15,380 nt of DNA from Acidimicrobiia bacterium (GTDB lineage Bacteria; Actinomycetota; Acidimicrobiia; Spongiisociales; ZC4RG35), in the NCBI GenBank assembly GCA_003230435.1, contig QIDW01000209.1, forward strand, positions 1 to 15,380. The letters run 5' to 3'. Under the pieces are notes generated by a model. It had not been told where the DNA came from. It ran no database searches and was given only the letters and a program-made list of their open reading frames with translations. The position numbers were made by a program, and so were the translations under genes. Shown one piece after another: positions 7,947 to 15,306 of the stretch; position 1 is the stretch's first letter; each line of letters begins with the position of its first letter.

Positions 7947-9041
7947 CTAACTCCAGGGAGCGCCGAATTGACGGAAACCGATCGCTACCGTGGAGACGAC
8001 CAACCAGGCGAGGGCTGCAGGAATCAGACGCTTCCAGCCGAAGGTCATGAGCTGGTCATATCGCAGCCGAGGCAATGTGGCTCGGAGCCAGAAGAAGATG
8101 AAGACGATCGCATATGTCTTGATGAGGAAGTAGATGGTGGGAAGAAGACCCGAGATGAACCCCGGAAGGAATCCCTCAAATGTCGGTCCGGCCCATCCGC
8201 CGAGGAAAAGGGTGGCAGCAATCGCCGACATCGAGAAGATGTTGATGTACTCGGCCAGGAAGAACATGGCGAAGCGCATGCCGGAATACTCGGTGTGGAA
8301 CCCGCCCACCAGCTCTTGTTCTGCCTCAACCAGATCGAACGGCGCTCGGTTGGTCTCCGCGACTATCGCGATCATGAAGATGATGAACGCGGCGATCTGA
8401 GGAAAGATGTTCCATCGCGGGAGGAACGACAGGACCGGTGAGACGTCTCCCCAGGTCCCGGCTTGGCGCTCCACGATCTCTGCCAGCGAAAGGGTGCCTG
8501 CCTCGCCCTGGGTAGCAGTGAAAATGACAACCGCAACCATGGAAAGACCCATCGCGGCCTCATAAGAGATGGCCTGAGCCGTCGCGCGCACTCCACCCAA
8601 CAACGGGTATTTCGAGCCCGAAGACCATCCCGCCAGAACCACCGCGTAGACGGCCATCGCCGACATCGCCAGGATGAACAGCAGTCCGATGTTGAGGTCG
8701 GCCCCCTGAAGCGCCACTTCATAGTCACCAATCATGAATGGCTTGCCCCAGGGCACCATCATGAAAATCAAGAACGCGGGGATGACCGCCAGGAAAGGAG
8801 CCAGCAGATACATGCCCAACTCGACTTTTCGCGGAATCACCGACTCTTTGAAAAACAACTTGAGACCGTCCGCCAGAGTCTGGAGCATCCCCCATGGTCC
8901 AGCGCGGCTGGGACCGATCCGACTTTGCATGTCAGCGACAATCTTCCGCTCCGCCCACACGTTGATCAAAGTAACGGCCAACAGGAGCGCGAAGGTCGCC
9001 ACGACCCTGAATGCAACGATCGCCAACTCGGGCCAGCTCAC
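7947..9041 (-). CDS. nuoH: NADH:quinone oxidoreductase subunit H (quinone-site membrane subunit)
   Basis: NuoH forms the membrane side of the quinone chamber and the start of the proton path. This 364-residue polytopic protein has the hallmark sequences WAERKIVADMQSRIGPSRAG (about residues 29-48), LADGLKLFFKE (about 56-66) and ETNRAPFDLVEAEQELVGG (229-247), the acidic loop typical of the family. The start is GTG at 9041, overlapping the nuoG stop as GTGA. The C-terminal hydrophobic helices end at FGAPWS and TAG. Confidence 0.98.
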   Translation of the reverse strand: MSWPELAIVAFRVVATFALLLAVTLINVWAERKIVADMQSRIGPSRAGPWGMLQTLADGLKLFFKESVIPRKVELGMYLLAPFLAVIPAFLIFMMVPWGKPFMIGDYEVALQGADLNIGLLFILAMSAMAVYAVVLAGWSSGSKYPLLGGVRATAQAISYEAAMGLSMVAVVIFTATQGEAGTLSLAEIVERQAGTWGDVSPVLSFLPRWNIFPQIAAFIIFMIAIVAETNRAPFDLVEAEQELVGGFHTEYSGMRFAMFFLAEYINIFSMSAIAATLFLGGWAGPTFEGFLPGFISGLLPTIYFLIKTYAIVFIFFWLRATLPRLRYDQLMTFGWKRLIPAALAWLVVSTVAIGFRQFGAPWS

Positions 9042-11431
9042 GAGTGCACCGCCGTTACGCGAACCACCGGATCTGGACCAAGGGATGCCGCACCCTGCTG
9101 GTTGAACGGCACATAGACGACCCCGGCTGGAGTGCCTTCGTCGAGGACACAGGTGAACTCCCCCTCCCCATGATTGGTCACGACCTTGACGGTGTGTCCG
9201 TCTTGGGCGCCGATCGTCGGAGCGTCGCCCGGGTTGAGATGGACAACAGCACCCGGGCCAAGTTTGTGGGACGACGGAGAATGCTGCAGCCGAACTCCGT
9301 TGTCGTACATGACCCGCGCGACGTGCAGAGTCAACTGAGCCTTCGGAGCCTTGGTCCCTGCAAGGGCCACCGGTATGTGGTTTATCGCTTGAGCGCCTTG
9401 AATCGGCACAACAATGCCATCACGGTGATCCCATTCGAGCGTGTCCCAGGTCAGGTGCTCGTAGGCCGGAGAAACCGCAGCGATCTCCTTTGTAATCGTT
9501 TCCGCAGAAGCGAGGCCGAGCGAGACCCCCATCCGGGTCGCGATGTCGTCAAGGATGGCCCAGTCCGTGCGCGCCTGCCCTGGAGCAGGCCGAATCTGGT
9601 TGACCTTCTGCACCCGTCCCTCGACGTTGGTGACGGTTCCCTCTTTCTCTGAGAATCCCGAAGCCGGAAAGATGACGTCGGCATTCCGGTTCGAGTCGTT
9701 CAAGAACAGATCGATGGCGATGACGTACTCGGCGGCGTCGAGAGCGTCGACTGCAATGGACGGGTCGGGCAGGTCGGTGATCGGATCAGCTCCTACGAGC
9801 ACCAAGCTCCTGACCTCTCCGGAATCGAGCCCTTCGAGAATCTGACGTGTGTCTCTGCCAATGGCGGTGGGAATATCGCCCCAAAATGCTGCGAGATTGG
9901 CACATCCGATCGAGTCGAGACCCACCCTTCCCGGCAACAGATCAGGGGCGAGGCCCATATCCAGAGCCCCGTAGGTGTTCGCCCGGCTGTTCAGCGGCAG
10001 CAGCTTGGCGTGGGTGGCCTTCTGTCGAACCAGAGCGGCCACCGACTCGGCTAGCTGATCGCCGTCGGCGTGACTTGCGATCCCCACCAGTGCCACCACT
10101 TTGTCAGCGGCCATGGCGTGGGTGACTTCGGGATGATCGCCATGGGCCAGCTCGTCGAGTAGCTGGTATCCACCACCGGGCCGGTAAGTGAGCTTGAGAG
10201 TGGCCCGGTCGTCGAGCCCGGTTGCTCTCGGATGGATGACCACGAGGGTGGCGCCTAACTCTTGCGCCGCGCGTCGCACGCGCAGGTACAGGGTCGGGTG
10301 TTCTTCCTTGAGATCTGGCGCCCAGACGACAAGGGTGCCGGCGTTGTCGATGTCGGCGATGGTGGCGCGATCTACCGACGCTGAAAGAAAGTGAGACGCC
10401 AGGGCATCGTCCAATCGGGCGTCGACATTGTTTGATCCCAGGGCCACCCGGGCGAACTTCGAGATAGCGAACGCATCCTCGTTTGTCCCCTGCGCCCCAC
10501 CAATAACCGCCAGCGCCTCACCACCGTCCTCTTCCTTGATGAGATCGAGCCGGCTGGCCGCGATGTTGATGGCCTCCTGCCAACTCACTTCGACAAGCTC
10601 GCCGTCCCGTCGAACCAGTGGTGAGGTCAATCGCTGATCGGATCGCAAGTACTCGAACCCGAATCGGGCCTTATCCGAAAGCCAACCTTGGTTGGTGGCA
10701 TCGTTGTCGACCCCTGTGTAACGAAGTACTTCGTTCTGGCTCGCATGGATCTCGATCCGGGGGTGTGCGGTGTCCTGAAGAGAGGAGCTTTCGACCTTCT
10801 GAAGGTCCCACGGCCGCGCCCTGAACCTGTACGGCTTGGCAGTGAGGGCGCCGACCGGGCATATTTGCACGGTATTGCCCGAGAAGTACGACGAAAACGG
10901 CAGATCCGGGAAGGTATTCACCTCGGTGGCGTTACCACGGTCCAAGAACTCGATCAGCGGGTCGCCCGAGATCTCCTCTGAGAAACGTGTGCATAGAGCA
11001 CAAAGGATGCAACGTTCCCGGTCGAGCAACACGAGATCGGAGATCCTGATTGGCTTCTCGTATGAGCGCTTGATCTCGACAAAGCGGCTTTCACCCGGTC
11101 CGTAGGCAAGAGCCTGATCCTGCAGCGGGCACTCTCCGCCCTTGTCGCACACGGGACAGTCCAGGGGATGATTGGCAAGAAGGAACTCCAGGATCGCTTC
11201 CTGAGCCTTCTTGACCTCTTCGCTCTCCGTGTCGACAACCATTCCGTCCGATACAGGGTTGGTGCATGCCGTCACCATCATCGGGCCTCGGGGGGTCTCG
11301 ATCTCGACGAGACACATGCGGCACATCCCGACAGGGCTCATCCGCTCGTGCCAGCAGAACCGCGGGATGTAGGTGCCTTCGTCCTGAGCCGCCTTGATCA
11401 GCAACTCGCCGGCGGGGACCTGGCTCTCCAC
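9038..11431 (-). CDS. nuoG: NADH:quinone oxidoreductase subunit G (Fe-S relay; 5' end unusual)
   Basis: NuoG relays electrons from NuoF to the connecting arm. Counting from the GTG at 11431 (797 residues), the [2Fe-2S] N1b ligands are C26, C37, C40 and C56. N5 is HPLDCPVCDKGGEC (H88, C92, C95, C101) and N4 is C141, C144, C147 and C191 in ICPVGALT. A molybdopterin-oxidoreductase-like domain follows to the end. The optional cluster N7 is absent: positions 217, 220, 224 and 252, exactly where CxxCxxxCx27C would fall, are S, D, P and S. The start is doubtful. The conserved sequence begins earlier (VTITINGVE, from 11452), but this frame has no ATG, GTG or TTG between the nuoF stop and 11431. The well-placed ATG at 11474 (MTTEPTP) is one base out of frame, so either the 5' end carries a frameshift (real or sequencing) or a rare start is used. 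Confidence 0.93.
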   Translation of the reverse strand: MESQVPAGELLIKAAQDEGTYIPRFCWHERMSPVGMCRMCLVEIETPRGPMMVTACTNPVSDGMVVDTESEEVKKAQEAILEFLLANHPLDCPVCDKGGECPLQDQALAYGPGESRFVEIKRSYEKPIRISDLVLLDRERCILCALCTRFSEEISGDPLIEFLDRGNATEVNTFPDLPFSSYFSGNTVQICPVGALTAKPYRFRARPWDLQKVESSSLQDTAHPRIEIHASQNEVLRYTGVDNDATNQGWLSDKARFGFEYLRSDQRLTSPLVRRDGELVEVSWQEAINIAASRLDLIKEEDGGEALAVIGGAQGTNEDAFAISKFARVALGSNNVDARLDDALASHFLSASVDRATIADIDNAGTLVVWAPDLKEEHPTLYLRVRRAAQELGATLVVIHPRATGLDDRATLKLTYRPGGGYQLLDELAHGDHPEVTHAMAADKVVALVGIASHADGDQLAESVAALVRQKATHAKLLPLNSRANTYGALDMGLAPDLLPGRVGLDSIGCANLAAFWGDIPTAIGRDTRQILEGLDSGEVRSLVLVGADPITDLPDPSIAVDALDAAEYVIAIDLFLNDSNRNADVIFPASGFSEKEGTVTNVEGRVQKVNQIRPAPGQARTDWAILDDIATRMGVSLGLASAETITKEIAAVSPAYEHLTWDTLEWDHRDGIVVPIQGAQAINHIPVALAGTKAPKAQLTLHVARVMYDNGVRLQHSPSSHKLGPGAVVHLNPGDAPTIGAQDGHTVKVVTNHGEGEFTCVLDEGTPAGVVYVPFNQQGAASLGPDPVVRVTAVHS

Positions 11432-11470
11432 ACCGTTGATGGTGATGGTTACGAGGAGTGGGTTCGGTGG

Positions 11471-12859
11471 TCATACGGCCACTTCTGGGGGGCGACCCCC
11501 CTCGGTCTCGCTGCGCTCGACCGGTCCCCCCTCGAGAGGGGGGACAAACCCTTCCTCGGAGTGGGCATGGAATGGGCATCCCCCGTTTGTCACGTGGGAA
11601 TCGACCTCGTCACGGAAGTAGTCCTTCAGCGCCATGATCGGAGAAACTGCCGATGGGCCCAGCGGGCAAATCGTCGTCATCTTGGGCGGCCAGGCAAGCC
11701 CAATGCTGATGCCATCTGACACGTCGATGAGAAGATCGAGATCAACTGCCCGCCCTTGGCCTTCCTCGATGCGACGCAGGATCATCTCCAGCCATGTCGT
11801 CCCCTCGCGACAGGGAGTGCACTGACCGCAGGATTCGTGGGCAAAGAACCGAACCACCCGTTCGGCAGCCTTGACCATGCAGGTGTCCTCGTCCATCACG
11901 ATGACTGCTCCAGAGCCCAACATCGACCCAGCGGCAGCGGTGGCGTCTTTGGTGATCTCGAGGTCGAGGTGCTTTTCGGGGACGAACCAGGGGGCCGAAG
12001 CCCCGCCCGGGATCCAGGCTTTCAGTTCCTTGCCGTCGGGAATACCACCCCCGATTTCATAGATCAATGCCCGCCACGTGATCCCGTGCGGCAACTCGTA
12101 GTTTCCGGGACGGCTGACATGCCCCGAAAGCGACATCATGAAGGTGCCGGTGTCGGCGTTGCCGGTTAGTCCCGAGAACTCTCCCGCTCCCATCGCCAGT
12201 ATGTGAGGGAGGTTGGAAACGGTCTCGACGTTGTTGACGATCGTGGGCATCATGTAGAGACCCTTTGCCGCCGGGAAGTAGGGGGGTTTCAGCCTCGGCT
12301 CACCTCTTTTGCCTTCGAGAGAGTTGATCAGGGCTGTCTCCTCGCCACAGATGTATGCCCCACCACCGAGATGAACGGTTACCTCCAGCTCGTAATCGGA
12401 GCCGAAGATTCCGTTGCCGAGATAGCCCTTCGCATACGCCTCGTCGACTGCAGCCTGGACCCTGCGCGCAGGCTTGGGGTACTCGCCCCTCACATAGACA
12501 AAGGCGTGGTGAACCTCATTGGCGATCGAGGTGATGATGATCCCCTCGATCATCTGATGGGGATCACGCTCCAGGAGCTGGCGGTCTTTGAATGTCCCGG
12601 GCTCCGACTCATCGGCGTTGACGATGACGTAGGCGGGTCGTGCCGGTGCCAGGAAGCTCCACTTGAGACCGGCGGGAAATGCCGCACCACCCCGGCCAAG
12701 CAACCCGGATGTCTTGATCTCCTCGACGAGTTCGTCACGAGTCAGCCCGAGGGCCCGCTTGCTCTGCGTGTAACCACCAGTGGACTCGTACCTACTGATC
12801 GTGTGCGAGTCGTCCGGATGGTCGATCATCCTCCTTGTAAGCAAAAGCGGTGTTGTCAA
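11471..12859 (-). CDS. nuoF: NADH:quinone oxidoreductase subunit F (NADH/FMN-binding), TTG start
   Basis: NuoF oxidises NADH through FMN and cluster N3. In the 462-residue product, FMN binding is seen in GRGGAAFPAGLKWSF (55-69), NADH/FMN site sequence in YICGEETALINSLEGKRGEP (169-188), and N3 ligands in ESCGQCTPC (C344, C347, C350) and ICPLGPSA (C398). The C350-C398 spacing is seven residues longer than the 41 of the E. coli and Thermus proteins. I choose TTG at 12859: it overlaps the nuoE stop (ATTGA), has AGGTGG four bases upstream, and restores the TTPLLLTRR...DDSHT N-terminus typical of actinobacterial NuoF. The next start, ATG at 12829, has AAGGAGG directly abutting it, which is too close. 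The last roughly 22 residues before EVAV come from a palindromic repeat. The stop overlaps an ATG (ATGA) in another frame. Confidence 0.96.
   Translation of the reverse strand: MTTPLLLTRRMIDHPDDSHTISRYESTGGYTQSKRALGLTRDELVEEIKTSGLLGRGGAAFPAGLKWSFLAPARPAYVIVNADESEPGTFKDRQLLERDPHQMIEGIIITSIANEVHHAFVYVRGEYPKPARRVQAAVDEAYAKGYLGNGIFGSDYELEVTVHLGGGAYICGEETALINSLEGKRGEPRLKPPYFPAAKGLYMMPTIVNNVETVSNLPHILAMGAGEFSGLTGNADTGTFMMSLSGHVSRPGNYELPHGITWRALIYEIGGGIPDGKELKAWIPGGASAPWFVPEKHLDLEITKDATAAAGSMLGSGAVIVMDEDTCMVKAAERVVRFFAHESCGQCTPCREGTTWLEMILRRIEEGQGRAVDLDLLIDVSDGISIGLAWPPKMTTICPLGPSAVSPIMALKDYFRDEVDSHVTNGGCPFHAHSEEGFVPPLEGGPVERSETEGGRPPEVAV
11486..11551. repeat. GC-rich palindromic repeat forming the nuoF C-terminal tail
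   Basis: Two palindromes lie back to back. One is GGGGGG-CGA-CCCCCC (11487-11501). The other has perfect 10-base arms GTCCCCCCTC and GAGGGGGGAC with a two-base centre (11524-11545). Between them is GGTCTCGCTGCGCTCGACC, itself partly self-complementary. Read in the nuoF frame it encodes GFVPPLEGGPVERSETEGG plus RPP, a tail unrelated to NuoF. From general knowledge, very similar GC-rich palindromes with a VERSETEGG-type reading frame recur in some actinobacterial and Chloroflexota genomes, so this is probably a copy of a dispersed repeat. Exact ends are uncertain and there is no second copy in this window. Confidence 0.7.
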
Positions 12860-13479
12860 TCCGCCACCTCGCTGCCGACGGTGCCCAACGGCTGGAATGC
12901 CGGGTATGGGCCGATGGCGCCATGTTCCTCGCTGATACCCCAATCGAAGCTGCGTCTGGCACCGAACAGCTCTTGCATCTCATCGGAGTTCACCACGTCA
13001 GGACGTGCGCTCTTGAGCCACTGCACCAACTCCCGCGCCTTCTCCGGGGAGACACCCTCGATCAGCTCGTAGTTGACCTGAACGGCGGGGGCGGCTCCGC
13101 AGGCGCCGATGCATTCGACATGTTCGACTGAGAGAAGGCCCTCGTCGTCGGTCTCTCCGTGTGGCACGCCGGACTCATCCTCGACGGCATGAAGAACGTC
13201 GTCAGCGCCGAGCAGCATGCACGTGATGGAGGTGCAGCAGGAAACGAGGTACTGCCCGGTTCGCTCTCGTTTGTACATCGTGTAGAAGCTGGCCACCGAT
13301 AGGACTTGTGCCGGCGTGATTTCACACCATCGGGCCACTTCTTCCATCCCGTCACCCGTCAGATAACCCTCTTCGGCCATCGCCAGATACAGAAGGGGCA
13401 TGACCGCTGACCGTTTCTCCGGGTATCGGGCGATGATCTGGCGGGCCCGCTCCTGAGTATCTTCGGACCAGTGACTCAT
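12856..13479 (-). CDS. nuoE: NADH:quinone oxidoreductase subunit E ([2Fe-2S] N1a)
   Basis: NuoE is the thioredoxin-like partner of NuoF carrying cluster N1a. An N-terminal helical bundle (RARQIIARYPEKRSAVMPLL, then MEEVARWCEITPAQVLSVAS) precedes the cluster domain. The four ligands are visible as C82-x4-C87 in CTSITC and C123-x3-C127 in ECIGACGAAP; an extra cysteine (C81) sits beside the first ligand. At 207 residues it is about 40 longer than E. coli NuoE. The extra C-terminal segment after about residue 165 (FGARRSFDWGISEEHGAIGP) is not part of the core fold. The ATG overlaps the nuoD stop by four bases (ATGA), and the 3' end overlaps the TTG start of nuoF. Confidence 0.98.
   Translation of the reverse strand: MSHWSEDTQERARQIIARYPEKRSAVMPLLYLAMAEEGYLTGDGMEEVARWCEITPAQVLSVASFYTMYKRERTGQYLVSCCTSITCMLLGADDVLHAVEDESGVPHGETDDEGLLSVEHVECIGACGAAPAVQVNYELIEGVSPEKARELVQWLKSARPDVVNSDEMQELFGARRSFDWGISEEHGAIGPYPAFQPLGTVGSEVAD
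12864..12869 (-). promoter_or_regulatory. Shine-Dalgarno supporting the TTG start of nuoF
   Basis: AGGTGG on the minus strand ends four bases before the TTG at 12859, inside the last codons of nuoE. Together with the ATTGA stop-start overlap it supports a coupled TTG start rather than the ATG 30 bases downstream. Confidence 0.5.
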
Positions 13480-14831
13480 CGATCGACGTCCCCCATGACA
13501 GGGTCCATTGAGGCGATGGTGGCGACGGTGTCAGCCATGAGGCTGTCGGCCATGGCGATGGGCAGCGACTGGAGGTTGTAGAAGGAGGGTGCCCTGGTGT
13601 GCATGCGATAGGGATTGGCCTCCCCATCGGAGACCAGGTAGCAGCCCAGCTCGCCACGTGGTGACTCCACTGCGACATAAGTCTCTCCGGGTGGGACTTT
13701 GAACCCTTCCGTGAAGAGTTTGAAGTGGTGGATCAACGCCTCCATCGACTCGTCTATCCGGGCTCGCGGCGGTGGTGTGATCTTCCGATCTCCAACCCGG
13801 AAGTCGCCTTTCGGCATGACGTCCATGACCTGCTCGACGATCTTCAGCGACTCCCACATCTCATCGATTCTCACCCGGTATCGGTCGTAGACGTCACCGT
13901 TCTCCCTCGTGGGCACATCGAACTCATAGTTCTCGATGCCGGAGTAGGGAAAGGCCTTGCGGATATCCCAGTCGACGCCAGCCGCCCGAAGGGCCGGGCC
14001 CGTGATGCTGAAGGCAATGGCCTCCTCAGGCGAGATGATCCCCACTCCCTTGGTTCGCGACAGCCAGATCGGATTCTCTTTGAGCATGTCGTCGTACTTG
14101 ACAAAACGTTGCCGGAGATCCACGAGAATGGCAGCGACATCGTCTTTCCACCCTGGCGGCAGATCGACCACGACACCTCCGGGTCGGATGTAGTTGTGAT
14201 TCATCCGAAGACCGGTGGTCTTCTCGAAGAAAGCAAGGATGGACTCCCGCTCCCGGAACCCGTAGATCATCATCGACAGGGCGCCGATGTCCATGCCGTT
14301 GGTGGCCAAGGCAACCAGATGCGACGAGACACGATTGAGCTCGGTCATGAGCACGCGAATTGCCGCCGCCCGGGGTGGCACATCAATGTCCAGGAGTGTC
14401 TCAACGGCGAGTGAGTAGGCGAGTTCCCCATGAAAAGGAGCCAGGTAGTCCATCCGGGTGACGTTGGTTGGTCCCTGACCAAAGGTGAGCTGCTCGGCAG
14501 TCTTCTCCATCCCCGTGTGGAGATATCCGATGATGGGCTTGGAGCGACGAATGATCTCGCCCTCGAGCTCGATCTGAAGCCGGAGGACACCGTGCGTGGA
14601 TGGGTGCTGAGGGCCCATGTTGACGATCATCCGCTCGTCCTCGGCCACGTCGTCATCGAACAGGTAATCGTCGTCGACCACCCTCCCGAATTGGGTGTCG
14701 AGACGACCACGCGTCTCCTCTGAAGCGATCTCTTGAGCGCCCTCATCGGTGGGCTGGAATTCCGGCTCTTCGGACCCGGCGACCCAGAGATCCAAGATCT
14801 CGGTCTGCTCCTTCTTGGTCCCGTCGCCCAT
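13476..14831 (-). CDS. nuoD: NADH:quinone oxidoreductase subunit D (quinone-site 49-kDa type)
   Basis: NuoD forms the quinone-binding pocket with NuoB. The 451-residue product contains NMGPQHPSTHGVLRLQIELE (71-90), with the histidines of the quinone-site loop, and the usual GYLHTGMEKTAEQLT stretch; it ends VATIASMDPVMGDVDR, matching the family's conserved ASMDPVMGDVDR end. The ATG at 14831 is chosen over an upstream in-frame ATG at 14918. It is one base after the nuoC stop and has AGGTGG six bases upstream, while the upstream extension would lie wholly inside nuoC. The first roughly 65 residues are a strongly acidic segment before the conserved domain. The 3' end overlaps nuoE. Confidence 0.98.
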   Translation of the reverse strand: MGDGTKKEQTEILDLWVAGSEEPEFQPTDEGAQEIASEETRGRLDTQFGRVVDDDYLFDDDVAEDERMIVNMGPQHPSTHGVLRLQIELEGEIIRRSKPIIGYLHTGMEKTAEQLTFGQGPTNVTRMDYLAPFHGELAYSLAVETLLDIDVPPRAAAIRVLMTELNRVSSHLVALATNGMDIGALSMMIYGFRERESILAFFEKTTGLRMNHNYIRPGGVVVDLPPGWKDDVAAILVDLRQRFVKYDDMLKENPIWLSRTKGVGIISPEEAIAFSITGPALRAAGVDWDIRKAFPYSGIENYEFDVPTRENGDVYDRYRVRIDEMWESLKIVEQVMDVMPKGDFRVGDRKITPPPRARIDESMEALIHHFKLFTEGFKVPPGETYVAVESPRGELGCYLVSDGEANPYRMHTRAPSFYNLQSLPIAMADSLMADTVATIASMDPVMGDVDR

Positions 14832-14832
14832 C

Positions 14833-15306
14833 TCAGTCCACCTGATGGGATGCTTTGAATTGAACGGGGACCGAGCCCACGCCGAAGTCTTTGCGGAGAG
14901 GATGTCCCTCCCAGTCATCGGGCATCAGGATTCGGGTCAGGTCGAAGTGACCCTCGAAGTTGATGCCGAACATGTCATAGACCTCGCGTTCGGCAAACCC
15001 GGCTCCGGGCCAAAGTGGGGTCAGGGAGGCAACAGTTGGCTCGTGACGACCCAATGAGGTGATCATCCGCAGCCGAACGCCGAGGCTCATCGAGAGCAGA
15101 TTGGCGATGACCTCGAAACGATCGGACCGCTGCCGCATCCAGTCGACTGCTGTCACGTCGGCGCACACCTCGAAGCCATGGTCCCTGGCGGCCTCCGCGA
15201 ACGCATACCAATCGTCTACCGGCACGCGAGCAACATCCTGACCGTGAGACTTCTCCCAGATGACCTGGGAGAACTGACCTGAGAGCGTATCGAGAACGGG
15301 GATCAT
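14833..15306 (-). CDS. nuoC: NADH:quinone oxidoreductase subunit C (30-kDa type)
   Basis: NuoC is a cofactor-free subunit of the connecting arm, packed against NuoD. The 157-residue product has the family signature AEREVYDMFGINFEGH (105-120) followed by LTRILMPDDWEGHPLRKDFG (123-142). It is a stand-alone NuoC, not the NuoCD fusion of E. coli. The ATG at 15306 overlaps the nuoB stop by four bases (ATGA), with GGGGAG about eight bases upstream inside nuoB. The stop is followed after one base by nuoD. Confidence 0.98.
   Translation of the reverse strand: MIPVLDTLSGQFSQVIWEKSHGQDVARVPVDDWYAFAEAARDHGFEVCADVTAVDWMRQRSDRFEVIANLLSMSLGVRLRMITSLGRHEPTVASLTPLWPGAGFAEREVYDMFGINFEGHFDLTRILMPDDWEGHPLRKDFGVGSVPVQFKASHQVD
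14838..14843 (-). promoter_or_regulatory. Shine-Dalgarno fixing the nuoD start
   Basis: AGGTGG on the minus strand lies six bases before the ATG at 14831, across the end of nuoC. It selects this start over the in-frame ATG 29 codons upstream at 14918. Confidence 0.65.

Noticed and set aside
11091..11579. Minus-strand 162-codon frame across the nuoF-nuoG junction.
   Set aside because: Only its internal ATG at 11474 is interesting, as the probable original nuoG start. Beyond MTTEPTP it is out of frame with the clear NuoG sequence and reads as arginine- and proline-rich shadow.
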